DNA of 64,000 bases from Caballeronia temeraria (GTDB lineage Bacteria > Pseudomonadota > Gammaproteobacteria > Burkholderiales > Burkholderiaceae), in contig NZ_FCOI02000019.1 in assembly GCF_001544795.2 (NCBI RefSeq), positions 62,001-126,000 of the forward strand, given 5' to 3'. The position numbers were made by a program, and so were the translations under genes. Positions 26,471 through 35,609 of the stretch are shown here, piece after piece. Positions within the stretch are counted from its first letter, which is position 1; each line of letters begins with the position of its first letter. The notes below the pieces were generated by a model. The model made no database searches and was not told the origin of the DNA. It was given only the letters and a program-made list of their open reading frames with translations.

Positions 26471-27946
26471 ATGACCGACCCTTCAGGAAGCAATCCGGGC
26501 CACGATCCGGACAACCCGACCAGGCGCAAGCCGCAGCCGAGAATCGTCGCGCGCTTCGTCGCGATTTCCTGGCGCGATCTCGCGCTCACCTTCGGCCCGA
26601 TCCTGCTCGTCTGCGCGATCGCCCTCTATATCGCCGTGCGCCTGATCCAGCCCGCGCCGCCGAGCACGCTGACCATCGCCGCCGGTCCGAAAGGCAGCTC
26701 GTTCTGGACGAGCGCGCAGAAATACAAGGCGATCCTCGCGCGCAACCGCGTGACGCTGAACGTGCTGGAGACGCAAGGCTCGCTCGACAATCTGACGCGT
26801 CTCGAAGACCCGAAATCGAACGTCGACGTGGGTTTCGTACAGGGCGGCCTGACCAAGCCCGGCGCGACGCACGACAATCTGGAATCGCTCGGCAGCGTGT
26901 CGTACGTGCCGCTCGCGCTGTTCTATCGCGGCGCGACCGTCGTGACGCGACTGTCCGAGTTGAAGGGCAAGCGGCTCGCGATCGGCGCGGAAGGCAGCGG
27001 CACGCGCGTACTCGCGCTGAATCTGCTGAAGGCGAACGGCATCGAGCCGGGCGGCGATACGGAGCTGCTGCCGCTCGCCGGCGACGAAGCCGCGAAAGCG
27101 CTCGAAGACGGCAGGATCGACGCCGTCTTTCTCACCGGCGACTCCGCCCAGCCGCCGACAATGGCCAAGCTCCTGCGCACGCCCGGCATCCGCTTCATGG
27201 ATTTCGCTCAGGCCGATGCCTACGCGCGCCGCTTTCCGTACCTCACGGAAATCGAATTGCCGATGGGCGCCTTCGATTTCGCCCGCAATCTGCCGCCGCG
27301 CCCGGTCCGCATGATCGCGCCGACGGCCGAGCTGGTCGCGCGCGACAGCCTGCATCCGGCGCTCTCCGACCTGCTGATCGAAGCCGCGCGCGAGGTGCAC
27401 GGACGCGCGAATCTGCTGCAACGGTCGAACGAATTCCCCGCGCCGCTCGTGCATGAATTCCGCATCAGCGACAACGCCGAACGCTATTACAAATCGGGCA
27501 AGAGCTTTCTGTACCGCTCGCTGCCCTTCTGGGTCGCGAGTCTCGCGGATCGGGTGCTCGTCGTGCTGGTGCCGCTGATCGTGGTGCTGATTCCGGGCTT
27601 GCGGCTCGTGCCGGGGCTGTATCGCTGGCGCGTGAAATCGCGGATCTATCGCTGGTATGGCGCGCTGATTGCGATCGAACGGGAAGCGATCAGCGGCCCC
27701 GACACCGCGCAGCGCGACGCCCTGCTCGAACGCATCGATGCGATCGAATCGGCGGTGAATCGCATGAAGATGCCGCTCGCGTTCGCGGATCAGTTCTACG
27801 TGCTGCGCGAGCACATCGGTTTCGTGCGGCAGCGTCTCGCTCACGTGCCCGTCGCGCCGGCCGTCGACACCCATTCGAGCGGCGTGGCGCATGCGGATGT
27901 GGCCGGTGTCGCTTCGCGGGCAGACACGGAACAAGGCAGCACGTAA
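26471..27946 (+). CDS. TAXI-family TRAP-type solute-binding protein, membrane-anchored
   Basis: A 491-residue protein. One transmembrane helix (about 37-58) is followed by a TAXI/NMT1-like periplasmic binding domain (LTIAAGPKGSSFWTSAQKYK, VGFVQGG, GKRLAIGAEGSGTR), then a second helix near 355-385 and a cytosolic tail. Classical TAXI proteins are soluble and partner TRAP DctQM permeases; no such permease genes are near. It may sense or present a ligand rather than transport it, which is inference. The ATG at 26471 precedes the natural N-terminus; upstream frame is not conserved. Confidence 0.82.
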   Translation: MTDPSGSNPGHDPDNPTRRKPQPRIVARFVAISWRDLALTFGPILLVCAIALYIAVRLIQPAPPSTLTIAAGPKGSSFWTSAQKYKAILARNRVTLNVLETQGSLDNLTRLEDPKSNVDVGFVQGGLTKPGATHDNLESLGSVSYVPLALFYRGATVVTRLSELKGKRLAIGAEGSGTRVLALNLLKANGIEPGGDTELLPLAGDEAAKALEDGRIDAVFLTGDSAQPPTMAKLLRTPGIRFMDFAQADAYARRFPYLTEIELPMGAFDFARNLPPRPVRMIAPTAELVARDSLHPALSDLLIEAAREVHGRANLLQRSNEFPAPLVHEFRISDNAERYYKSGKSFLYRSLPFWVASLADRVLVVLVPLIVVLIPGLRLVPGLYRWRVKSRIYRWYGALIAIEREAISGPDTAQRDALLERIDAIESAVNRMKMPLAFADQFYVLREHIGFVRQRLAHVPVAPAVDTHSSGVAHADVAGVASRADTEQGST

Positions 27947-28087
27947 TATCTATTGGATGAACGGTAAAAAAGGATGCGACGCCACGCGCCGCATCCGCGA
28001 TGCAGGACACGACAATAAACGAACAGATGAGGCTTGACGCGCGTCCGTGCGCGAGCGAAGCCACAAAAATCTCAGGGAGAAGGGAAC

Positions 28088-28747
28088 ATGAGTGCCCCGC
28101 ATTCGACCCGCGCTGGTCATCCGTACTTTTTCTTCGATTTCATTTCGCCGTTTTCGTACTTGCTGCTGGAACAGCACGAGAAGTGGCCGGACATGCCGTT
28201 CGAGCTGGTGCCCGTGCAGTTGATGAAGCTGCTCGAACGCTGGGGCCAGCCGCATGCCGCGACGATCCCGTCCAAGCGCGTCTTCACGTACCGGCACGCG
28301 CTGTTCCGGGCGGAGCAGCTCGGCATTCCCTTCAAGATGCCGCCGGCGCATCCGTTCGATCCGAGCAAGGCGCTGCGTCTCGCCGTGCTGGCGAATGGCG
28401 AGATCGCCCGCGTGCGCGAAATCTTCCGCTACATCTGGCGCGAAGGACGCGATCCCGCGACGCCGGACGGCTTCGCCGCGTTGTGCGAGCGCATCGGCAT
28501 GCCGGAGGGCGTGACGCGCATCGAGGATGAGGACATCAAGGCGAAGCTGCGCGACAACAACGACCGCGCCGTGTCGATGGGCGTGTTCGGCGTGCCGACT
28601 TTCCTCGTCAACGATCAGATTTTCTGGGGCGAAGACACGTTGCCGATGGTGCTGTACGTCGCGCGCTCGCCCAACTGGCTCGACGGCGCGGAGGTGAAGC
28701 GCATCAGCTCGCTGCCGATTGCGCCCCGCGACGCCGATTTCAGCTGA
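28088..28747 (+). CDS. 2-hydroxychromene-2-carboxylate isomerase-like (DsbA-fold) protein
   Basis: A 219-residue thioredoxin-fold, kappa-GST-like protein of the HCCA isomerase/DsbA family. YFFFDFISPFSYL places the active serine where DsbA has its cysteine pair; later GVFGVPTFLVNDQIFWGEDTL (family cis-Pro region) is seen in two parts. Relatives isomerise a naphthalene-pathway intermediate, but no other naphthalene genes are near, so the substrate is unknown. GGGAGAAGGGAA fixes the ATG at 28088. The LysR gene follows in the same direction. Confidence 0.85.
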   Translation: MSAPHSTRAGHPYFFFDFISPFSYLLLEQHEKWPDMPFELVPVQLMKLLERWGQPHAATIPSKRVFTYRHALFRAEQLGIPFKMPPAHPFDPSKALRLAVLANGEIARVREIFRYIWREGRDPATPDGFAALCERIGMPEGVTRIEDEDIKAKLRDNNDRAVSMGVFGVPTFLVNDQIFWGEDTLPMVLYVARSPNWLDGAEVKRISSLPIAPRDADFS

Positions 28748-28882
28748 CGGAGCGGCGGTTGGCGGGTCGCGCCTATGCCGTGCATAGCGCGCCTGCTATG
28801 GCGTCAAAAATCGATAAGCGTTTTACTTCGGATCAGGGTTCGCGAATTCGCACCCGCGCGTCCTGAAATCAACCGCTTTGCC

Positions 28883-29866
28883 ATGAACGATCCCGCCGAC
28901 TCCCTCGATATCTGGCTCATTCGCGTGCTGCGCACCCTGCTGCTGGAGCGCAGCGTGACCCAGACCGCGCAGCGGCTGAACCAGACGCAGCCGGCGATCA
29001 GCACCGCGCTGCGCCGCCTGCGCGAAATCCTGAACGACCCCATTCTCGTGCGCGGCAAACAGGGCATGGTGCCGACCGAATACGGCGAGTCGCTGCTCGC
29101 GCCCGCGCAGCGTGCGTTGCGCGAAGTCGAATTCGTCGCGACGCCGCACGGCGATTTCGATCCTGAAAGCTCGCGCCGGACGTTTCGCGTGGCCGCGCCG
29201 GATTATCTGAACGATTTCTTCATGCCGACGCTCGTCGCCGCTTTCCGCGACGCGGCGCCCAACGCGCGGCTGGAAATCGAATCGCTCAACCCGATGCGCG
29301 ACCACGAACGCATGCTCGACGAAGGCGAGATCGATCTGATGGTCGCCAACTGGACGAAGCCCGAGCCGCGCTTCGAGCGCCAGGATCTCTTCTCCGACGT
29401 ATTCGTCTGCCTGATGCGCGCGAATCATCCGCTCGCGCGCGAACCGCTGACGGCGGAACGTTACGCGCTCGCCGCGCATCTCGCGCCGACGCCGTACAGC
29501 GGCGGGCGGCGTCATCCGATCGACATCGGGCTGGCGCGCGCGGGCATCGAGCGGCGCATCGTCACGACGATTCCGTACTTCGGTCTCGTGCCGCAGGTGC
29601 TGCTGCAATCGGACCTCATCTTCACGGCGCCGCGCCGCTTCGCGCAGCACTATGCGGCGATGCTGCCGCTCGCCGTGCTCGACTCGCCGGTCCCGTTTCC
29701 ACGCATCAAGTGCTATCAGCTTTCGGTGCCGCAGCCCGATCAACGGACGGATGTCGCGTGGCTGCGCTCGCTGATGTCGAGCGTCTCCGACTCGCTCACG
29801 CGCAAGAAGACCGTCGTGGCGGCGCCGGGCGAAGAAACCACGGAGCTGGGCGAAGTCGCGAAATAG
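28883..29866 (+). CDS. LysR-family transcriptional regulator
   Basis: A 327-residue regulator. The winged helix-turn-helix is at about 8-66 (VLRTLLLERSVTQTAQRLNQTQPAISTAL in overlapping pieces), followed by a periplasmic-binding-like effector domain (TFRVAAPDYLNDFFMPTLV). The overall pattern, with DLMVANW and the PYFGLVPQVLLQSDLI stretch, is of the NodD/NahR/LinR-like branch that often senses aromatic compounds. The start at 28883 is chosen because the LysR domain begins at residue 8. Its target may be the adjacent HCCA-isomerase-like gene, which is inference. Confidence 0.9.
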   Translation: MNDPADSLDIWLIRVLRTLLLERSVTQTAQRLNQTQPAISTALRRLREILNDPILVRGKQGMVPTEYGESLLAPAQRALREVEFVATPHGDFDPESSRRTFRVAAPDYLNDFFMPTLVAAFRDAAPNARLEIESLNPMRDHERMLDEGEIDLMVANWTKPEPRFERQDLFSDVFVCLMRANHPLAREPLTAERYALAAHLAPTPYSGGRRHPIDIGLARAGIERRIVTTIPYFGLVPQVLLQSDLIFTAPRRFAQHYAAMLPLAVLDSPVPFPRIKCYQLSVPQPDQRTDVAWLRSLMSSVSDSLTRKKTVVAAPGEETTELGEVAK

Positions 29867-29926
29867 CGCATGCGCGGCGGGACTTCGGTACTATCCGAGC
29901 GACACCCTCTTCCCGCGCCCGCCCAC

Positions 29927-30847
29927 ATGGATGCTCTCGACAAACTGATTCAGCTTTCGAGCCTTTCCGGCGCGCTCGATCTGCGCTGCCTGCTGAGCGG
30001 CCCGCTGGAACTCGATCACGCGTCCGCGCCCGCCGGCGAAGCGGTGTATCACGTGGTGCTCGATGGCGCGTGCACCGTGCTGCGGAAGGGCCACGCGCCG
30101 CTCGAACTGAGGGCGGGCGACATCTTCTTTCTCCCGCGCGGCGATGCGCACGTGCTGAGCGTCGAGCCGCGCGAAGCGGGCGCGGCGAAAGCGGAGATCG
30201 AAGCTCGTCACAACGGCGCGGTCACGGTGGAAAGCAATTGCGGCGGACAGCGGCCAGCCGTGGATCTGCTGTGCGGCCGCTTTCTCTATGCGCCACGCGC
30301 GCTGCTGATCGACGTGCTGCCGGATGTCGTGCACGTGTCGTTCTCGAACGTGTCGGCGCCCTATCTCGCGCCGCTCGTCCAGACGATGCGGCGCGAGGCG
30401 GAAGATGCGCAACTCGGCGCGCCGTCCATCGTCACGGCGCTGTCGACCGCACTCTTCACGATGGTCCTGCGCGCGTGGCTCGACGGGCAGCCGTCATTGG
30501 CGGGCGTGCTCGGCTTGCTGGCGAACCGGCGGCTGGGGGCGTCGATCATCGCGATGCTGGAGCGGCCCGCCGAACCCTGGACGCTGGAGATGCTGGCGAA
30601 GGAAGCGGCGATGTCGCGCGCCACGTTCATGCGCGCGTTTTCGGCGCATTCGGACACTTCGCCGCTGGCGCTGCTGGGTCATGTGCGGATGCAGCTCGCG
30701 AGCACGATGCTCACGCGGACGAAGAAGAGCATCGCGGATGTCGCGGCGGACGTGGGGTATCAGTCCGAAGCGGCGTTCAGCAAGCGGTTCAAGGAGTTGT
30801 ATGGCGTGGCGCCGGGACGCTTCCGGCAAGACAACGGCATCGCCTGA
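29927..30847 (+). CDS. AraC-family transcriptional regulator (cupin sensor domain)
   Basis: A 306-residue regulator. The N-terminal half is a cupin-like sensor (YHVVLDGACTVLRKG, LRAGDIFFLPRGDAH); the C-terminal half has the two AraC helix-turn-helices (LEMLAKEAAMSRATFMRAF and SIADVAADVGYQSEAAFSKRF). The ATG at 29927 begins MDALDKL; an upstream in-frame start at 29870 adds 19 unlikely residues. It ends 14 bases from the convergent xdhC stop. Target genes are unknown. Confidence 0.9.
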   Translation: MDALDKLIQLSSLSGALDLRCLLSGPLELDHASAPAGEAVYHVVLDGACTVLRKGHAPLELRAGDIFFLPRGDAHVLSVEPREAGAAKAEIEARHNGAVTVESNCGGQRPAVDLLCGRFLYAPRALLIDVLPDVVHVSFSNVSAPYLAPLVQTMRREAEDAQLGAPSIVTALSTALFTMVLRAWLDGQPSLAGVLGLLANRRLGASIIAMLERPAEPWTLEMLAKEAAMSRATFMRAFSAHSDTSPLALLGHVRMQLASTMLTRTKKSIADVAADVGYQSEAAFSKRFKELYGVAPGRFRQDNGIA

Positions 30848-30861
30848 AGCGTCGCCGGTGC

Positions 30862-31368
30862 TCAGGCGGCGAGTCCCGCCGCTTTCAACGCCGGCCCACC
30901 CAGCCGCGCCGTCATCTCCCGCACCCTCAGCAACTGCGCCGCGACCGCCAGCCCGATCGACCACGGCGCCTTATCGACGATGCCTTCCACGCCGATCGGA
31001 CACGTGATCTCCGGCAGCCGGTCCGCCGCCACGCCCCGCTCCATCAGCCGCCGCTCGAACTTCACGCGCTTGGTCTTCGAGCCGATCAGCCCGAAGTAAG
31101 CGAAGTCATCGCGCCGCATGATGCGTTGCGTGAGCGAGAAGTCGAGCGAATGATCGTGCGTCATCACAATGAAATACGCGCCCGCCGGTGCTTCATCGAC
31201 GATCGCATCGGGCAGATCGGTGGCTTCGATCTGCACGTTCGCCGGGACTTCGCCGGGGAAAAGTTCGTCGCGTGCATCGACCCATTGGACGACGCACGGC
31301 AGCGTGCCGAGCACCTTCACGAGCGCATGGCCCACATGCCCCGCGCCAAACAGGACGACGTGCATCAT
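30862..31368 (-). CDS. xdhC: XdhC-like molybdenum cofactor insertion protein, C-terminal domain only
   Basis: XdhC binds and sulfurates the molybdenum cofactor and loads it into xanthine dehydrogenase. Usual XdhC has about 300 residues: an N-terminal XdhC/CoxI domain then a Rossmann domain. This gene encodes only 168 residues, beginning MMHVVLFGAGHVGHALV at the exact start of the Rossmann domain and including FGLIGSKTKR. The upstream frame lies inside xdhB and does not encode the missing half. The ATG overlaps the xdhB stop by 4 bases, so the short form is a coupled, apparently intact gene. Whether it still works is unknown. Confidence 0.85.
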   Translation of the reverse strand: MMHVVLFGAGHVGHALVKVLGTLPCVVQWVDARDELFPGEVPANVQIEATDLPDAIVDEAPAGAYFIVMTHDHSLDFSLTQRIMRRDDFAYFGLIGSKTKRVKFERRLMERGVAADRLPEITCPIGVEGIVDKAPWSIGLAVAAQLLRVREMTARLGGPALKAAGLAA

Positions 31369-33728
31369 GAGCGTGCGCTCCTCACGGCGTTCACCGCTTT
31401 CAGGATTTCTTCGGCCGTCGCGGGCGCATTCAGCGGCGGATTGATCTTGTGATCGCCGACCGCCGAAACCGCATCGCGGATCGCGAAGAACACCGAGAAC
31501 GGCAGCAGCAACGGCGGCTCGCCGACTGCCTTCGAACGATGGATGCTGTCTTCCACATTGCGATTCTTGAAGAGATCGACGCGGAAATCGGCGGGCATGT
31601 CGTTGGTCGTCGGAATCTTGTAGGTCGACGGCGCGTGCGTCATCAGCTTGCCCTTGTCGTTCCACCAGAGTTCTTCCGTCGTGAGCCAGCCCATGCCCTG
31701 CACGAACGCGCCTTCGACCTGGCCTTTGTCGAGCGCCGGGTTCAGCGACGCGCCCACGTCATGCAACGCATCCGCGCGCAGCACGCGCATTTCGCCCGTC
31801 AGCGTGTCGATGACCACTTCCGACACCGCCGCGCCGTACGAGTAGTAGTAGAACGGGCGGCCCTGCATCGTCGCCTGATCCCAGTAGAGCTTGGGCGTCG
31901 CGTAGAAACCGTCGGACCACAACTGCACGCGCGCGAGATACGCCTTCTGGACGACTTCGCCGAACGGAATCGCATCGTCGCCGACGATCACGCAATCGTT
32001 CGCAAAGCGCACTTGCGCCGGCGTGACCGTGCCGCCGCCGAACTTCTCCGCCGCGAACTTCGCGAGCCGCTCGCGCAACTGGCGCGCGGCGTCCTGCGCG
32101 GCCTTGCCGTTCAGGTCCGTTCCCGTCGATGCCGCCGTCGCCGATGTATTCGCGACCTTGCTCGTATCGGTCGCCGTCACGCGCACGCGCTCGAACTTCA
32201 CGCCGAGCTCATGCGCCACGACCTGCGCGACCTTCGTGTTCAGGCCCTGGCCCATTTCGGTGCCGCCGTGATTCACGAGCATCGAGCCGTCGGTGTAGAT
32301 GTGAACCAGCGCGCCCGCCTGGTTGAAGTGCGTCACGTTGAACGCGATGCCGAACTTCACCGGCGTGAGCGCAAGACCCTTCTTCAGGATTTCGTTGTTC
32401 GCGTTGAATTCGTTGATGGCCGCGCGACGCTTGCGATACTCGCTCGTCTCTTCCAGTTCGGCGATCAGTTCCTGGATGACGTTGTCCTCGACCGTCTGGC
32501 CATAGGGCGTCGTGTTGTTCTCCGTCTTGCCGTAGAGATTCGCGCGGCGCACGTCGAGCGAATCCTTGCCGACCGAGCGCGCGACGTTATCCAGTATGTA
32601 TTCGATCGCGAACGCGCCCTGCGGCCCGCCGAAGCCGCGAAACGCGGTGTTCGACTGCGTGTTCGTCTTGCCGCAATAGCCTTCGATCTTCACGTCCGAG
32701 AGCCAGTACGCGTTGTCGAAGTGGCACACGGCGCGCGTCATCACCGGACCGGACAAGTCGGCGGAGAAGCCGCAGCGCGAGGTCATGTCGACGGACACGC
32801 CTTCGATCTTGCCGTCGTCGTCGTAACCGACTTCGAAGTCGTAGATGAAGTCGTGGCGCTTGCCGGTGATCATCATGTCGTCGTCGCGGTCCGGACGCAG
32901 CTTCACGGGGCACAGCAGCTTCCATGCGGCGAGCGCCGCGCAGCACGCGAAAATGCCCGACTGCGATTCCTTGCCGCCGAATCCGCCGCCCATGCGACGG
33001 CATTCCACCAGCACGTTATGCGAATGCACGTTCAGCACGTGCGCGACGAGATGCTGCATTTCCGTCGGGTGCTGCGTCGAGCAGTAGACGTGCATGCCGT
33101 CGTCGTCCTTCGGCACGGCGTAAGCGATCTGGCCTTCGAGATAGAACTGTTCCTGGCCGCCGAGCTTCATCGCGCCGCGCTCGTGATGCGACGCTTTCGC
33201 CATGCGGCCAGGCGCATCGCCGCGCGAAAGCTTCAGCGGATTGAGCACGTACGACTCGGCCTTGCGCGCGTCTTCGGGCGTGAGCACCGGCACGAGGTCT
33301 TCGAATTCGATGGTCGCGCGACGCGCCGCCAGACGCGCCGTATCGTGCGACGTCGCGACGACGATGAACATCGGCTGGCCGACGAACTGCACGATGCCCT
33401 GCGCGAGCACGGGATCGTCGTGGATGATCGGACCGCAGTCGTTCACGCCGGGAATATCGTCGGCGGTGAACACCGCGACCACGCCCGGCGTCGCGCGCAC
33501 GGCGTCGAAGTTCATCGACACGATCTTCGCGTGCGCCTTCGGGCTCGTGCCGAGCGCGGCATGTAGCGTGCCGGCGACGAGCGGAATGTCGTCGGTATAG
33601 CTCGCGCGGCCGCTCACGTGCAGATGCGCCGACTCGTGCGGACGCGAGACGTGGACCTGCTTGAATGCATCGATTTCGTTCGCGAGCGACTGGGCGTCGG
33701 CGATGAATGCTTCTGCTTGCTGATTCAT
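31365..33728 (-). CDS. xdhB: Xanthine dehydrogenase, molybdopterin-binding subunit
   Basis: A 787-residue large subunit that oxidises hypoxanthine and xanthine to urate with the XdhA subunit. It carries GRASYTDDIP at the start, QEQFYLEGQIAYAVP, the cofactor loop MGGGFGGKESQ, CGFSADLSG, RGFGGPQG, and EMGQGLNTK, all typical of XdhB. Length agrees with the family. It lies 19 bases after xdhA and overlaps xdhC by 4. Confidence 0.96.
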   Translation of the reverse strand: MNQQAEAFIADAQSLANEIDAFKQVHVSRPHESAHLHVSGRASYTDDIPLVAGTLHAALGTSPKAHAKIVSMNFDAVRATPGVVAVFTADDIPGVNDCGPIIHDDPVLAQGIVQFVGQPMFIVVATSHDTARLAARRATIEFEDLVPVLTPEDARKAESYVLNPLKLSRGDAPGRMAKASHHERGAMKLGGQEQFYLEGQIAYAVPKDDDGMHVYCSTQHPTEMQHLVAHVLNVHSHNVLVECRRMGGGFGGKESQSGIFACCAALAAWKLLCPVKLRPDRDDDMMITGKRHDFIYDFEVGYDDDGKIEGVSVDMTSRCGFSADLSGPVMTRAVCHFDNAYWLSDVKIEGYCGKTNTQSNTAFRGFGGPQGAFAIEYILDNVARSVGKDSLDVRRANLYGKTENNTTPYGQTVEDNVIQELIAELEETSEYRKRRAAINEFNANNEILKKGLALTPVKFGIAFNVTHFNQAGALVHIYTDGSMLVNHGGTEMGQGLNTKVAQVVAHELGVKFERVRVTATDTSKVANTSATAASTGTDLNGKAAQDAARQLRERLAKFAAEKFGGGTVTPAQVRFANDCVIVGDDAIPFGEVVQKAYLARVQLWSDGFYATPKLYWDQATMQGRPFYYYSYGAAVSEVVIDTLTGEMRVLRADALHDVGASLNPALDKGQVEGAFVQGMGWLTTEELWWNDKGKLMTHAPSTYKIPTTNDMPADFRVDLFKNRNVEDSIHRSKAVGEPPLLLPFSVFFAIRDAVSAVGDHKINPPLNAPATAEEILKAVNAVRSARS

Positions 33729-33747
33729 GTTCTTTTCTCCTTACCGC

Positions 33748-35271
33748 TTACTTCGCTTCGACGAGTTCGATTGCGCGCACATCCAGCTTCGACTTGTCCA
33801 GCGGATCGTGCGGACGCGTCTCCAGCCAGAAGCGATACAGCAGGCTCTTTGCAGTGTCGAGGCGGTAGTCGCTGCTCGCGCGCATGTCGGTGAGCGGCTG
33901 GTAGTCCTTGGAGAGCGCGATCATCGCGGCCTGCGCGGTGGCTTCGTGCCATTGCGCATCGTTGAGAATGGCTTCGGCGCTGGCGGCGCGTTTCGGCGTC
34001 GCCGCCATGCCGCCGTAGGCGAGGCGCGGCTCGCGGATCGTGTCGCCATCGGCGATGAAACTGAACGCGGCGTACACGGCGGAAATATCGGAGTCGAAGC
34101 GCTTGCTGAGCTTGTACGCGCGGAATTGCATATTGGCGCGCTTGCCGGTGCGCGTCGGCACGCGGATCGCGGCGACGAACTCGTTCTCGCGCATGTCCTT
34201 CTTCTGATACGCGATGTACAAATCTTCGAGCGCCATCTCGCGCAAGCCGTCGACGCTTTGCAGCACGACGCGCGCATTCAACGCGATGAGACCGGGCATC
34301 GAATCGCCGATCGGCGAGCCGTTCGCGACGTTGCCGCCGAGCGTGCCCGCATTGCGGATCGGCAGCGACGCGAAACGCAGACGCGTTTCCTCGAGCTCCG
34401 GATAGATCTTCACGAGCTCGTCGTACGCGCGCTCGACCGACACGCCCGCGCCGATTTCGATCCATTCATCCGTCGTCTCGACATGTTTGAACGACTCGAT
34501 CTGCCCGACATAGACGATATCGCCCAGATCGCGCAACTGCTTCGTCACCCACAAACCGACGTCCGTGCTGCCCGCGAGAATCCGCACATTCGGATTCTTG
34601 TCCTTGATCGCGGCGAGCGCCTCGGTGGTGCGTGGCGCGTCGAACTGGCGGCCGGCGTGCTCGTAGTGGAAGGTGTCGTCGCGCTTCAGGCTGTCGAGCG
34701 TGCGCGCGAGCGCCGGCACGTTGACGGGCGCGAGCGGCGCGTGGTCGAACATCTGCTCGGCGGCATCGATGATCGGCCGATAACCCGTGCAGCGGCACAG
34801 ATTGCCCGTCAGCGCGTCGCTGATTTCCTGACGCGACGGCTTCGTCTTGTCGCACGCGCCCGCGCAGCCGGTCGTCGCATGACCGTGCTTTTCATAGAGC
34901 GCGAACATCGACATCGCAAAGCCCGGCGTGCAGAAGCCGCACTGCGAGCCGTGACAGTCGACGAGCGCCTGCTGCACCGGATGCAGCGTGCCGTCCGGCT
35001 GGCGCAGATCCTCGACGGTGAAGAGCGCGCGGCCGTCGAGCGTCGGCAGGAACTGCACGCACGCGTTCACGGCCTTGAACGCGACGCCGCCCGCGCCGTC
35101 CGGCTCGCCGATGACGACCGTGCACGCGCCGCAGTCGCCTTCCGCGCAGCCTTCCTTGGTGCCGGTGCAGCGCGCGTCTTCGCGCAGGTATTGCAGGACG
35201 GTGCGCGTCGTCGACGCGCCGCTCACTTCCTGGATCGCATTACGGTGATAGAAGCGGATGGGCTGGGTCAT
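33748..35271 (-). CDS. xdhA: Xanthine dehydrogenase, FeS/FAD subunit
   Basis: A 507-residue small subunit. The plant-type [2Fe-2S] domain has GTKEGCAEGDCGAC (Cys42, 47, 50); the second cluster uses CGFCTPGF and LCRCTGYRP, with an inserted Cys-containing loop between them. The FAD-binding domain follows with ILAGSTDVGLWVTK and SLPIRNAGTLGGNVANGSP. The ATG at 35271 gives the family N-terminus (MTQPIRFYHR); longer frames were rejected. First gene of xdhA-xdhB-xdhC. Confidence 0.95.
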   Translation of the reverse strand: MTQPIRFYHRNAIQEVSGASTTRTVLQYLREDARCTGTKEGCAEGDCGACTVVIGEPDGAGGVAFKAVNACVQFLPTLDGRALFTVEDLRQPDGTLHPVQQALVDCHGSQCGFCTPGFAMSMFALYEKHGHATTGCAGACDKTKPSRQEISDALTGNLCRCTGYRPIIDAAEQMFDHAPLAPVNVPALARTLDSLKRDDTFHYEHAGRQFDAPRTTEALAAIKDKNPNVRILAGSTDVGLWVTKQLRDLGDIVYVGQIESFKHVETTDEWIEIGAGVSVERAYDELVKIYPELEETRLRFASLPIRNAGTLGGNVANGSPIGDSMPGLIALNARVVLQSVDGLREMALEDLYIAYQKKDMRENEFVAAIRVPTRTGKRANMQFRAYKLSKRFDSDISAVYAAFSFIADGDTIREPRLAYGGMAATPKRAASAEAILNDAQWHEATAQAAMIALSKDYQPLTDMRASSDYRLDTAKSLLYRFWLETRPHDPLDKSKLDVRAIELVEAK

Positions 35272-35609
35272 GGATGTCTCGGGGCTCTTCGATGCTGTTC
35301 TGCTGGTTGCGCGGGATGCACAGCCGGTGGCATTCGCGACTTCGGGGGACGTTTTCAGCTTAGTCCTGTCGCTTCGATGGTTCAAAAGCTATCACCACCA
35401 AAATCCATAACCCATAGTTGGCATGGCATGAACGACATATTCTTCGTCCGATATGTGCTGCAAGCCTTATCCAGCAAGGCTCCCGGCGATACCTTCCGAT
35501 CGTTCGGATCGGTCTTTTGTCCTAGCTGGTTACAAAACGAGCGCGACGCTGCACCGCAACATATGGGACAATCACGCCTTCGCGCCGAATTCAACCCCGC
35601 AATTTCCCT
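35272..35609. promoter_or_regulatory. Divergent control region between xdhA and an MFS gene
   Basis: A 338-base gap with lower GC at 35380-35480. It contains an inverted repeat ACATAT (35435-35440) - 10 bases - ATATGT (35451-35456), suited to a dimeric regulator. No other gene is visible in it. The promoters for the purine-degrading operon and the divergent transporter must lie here. Confidence 0.5.
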
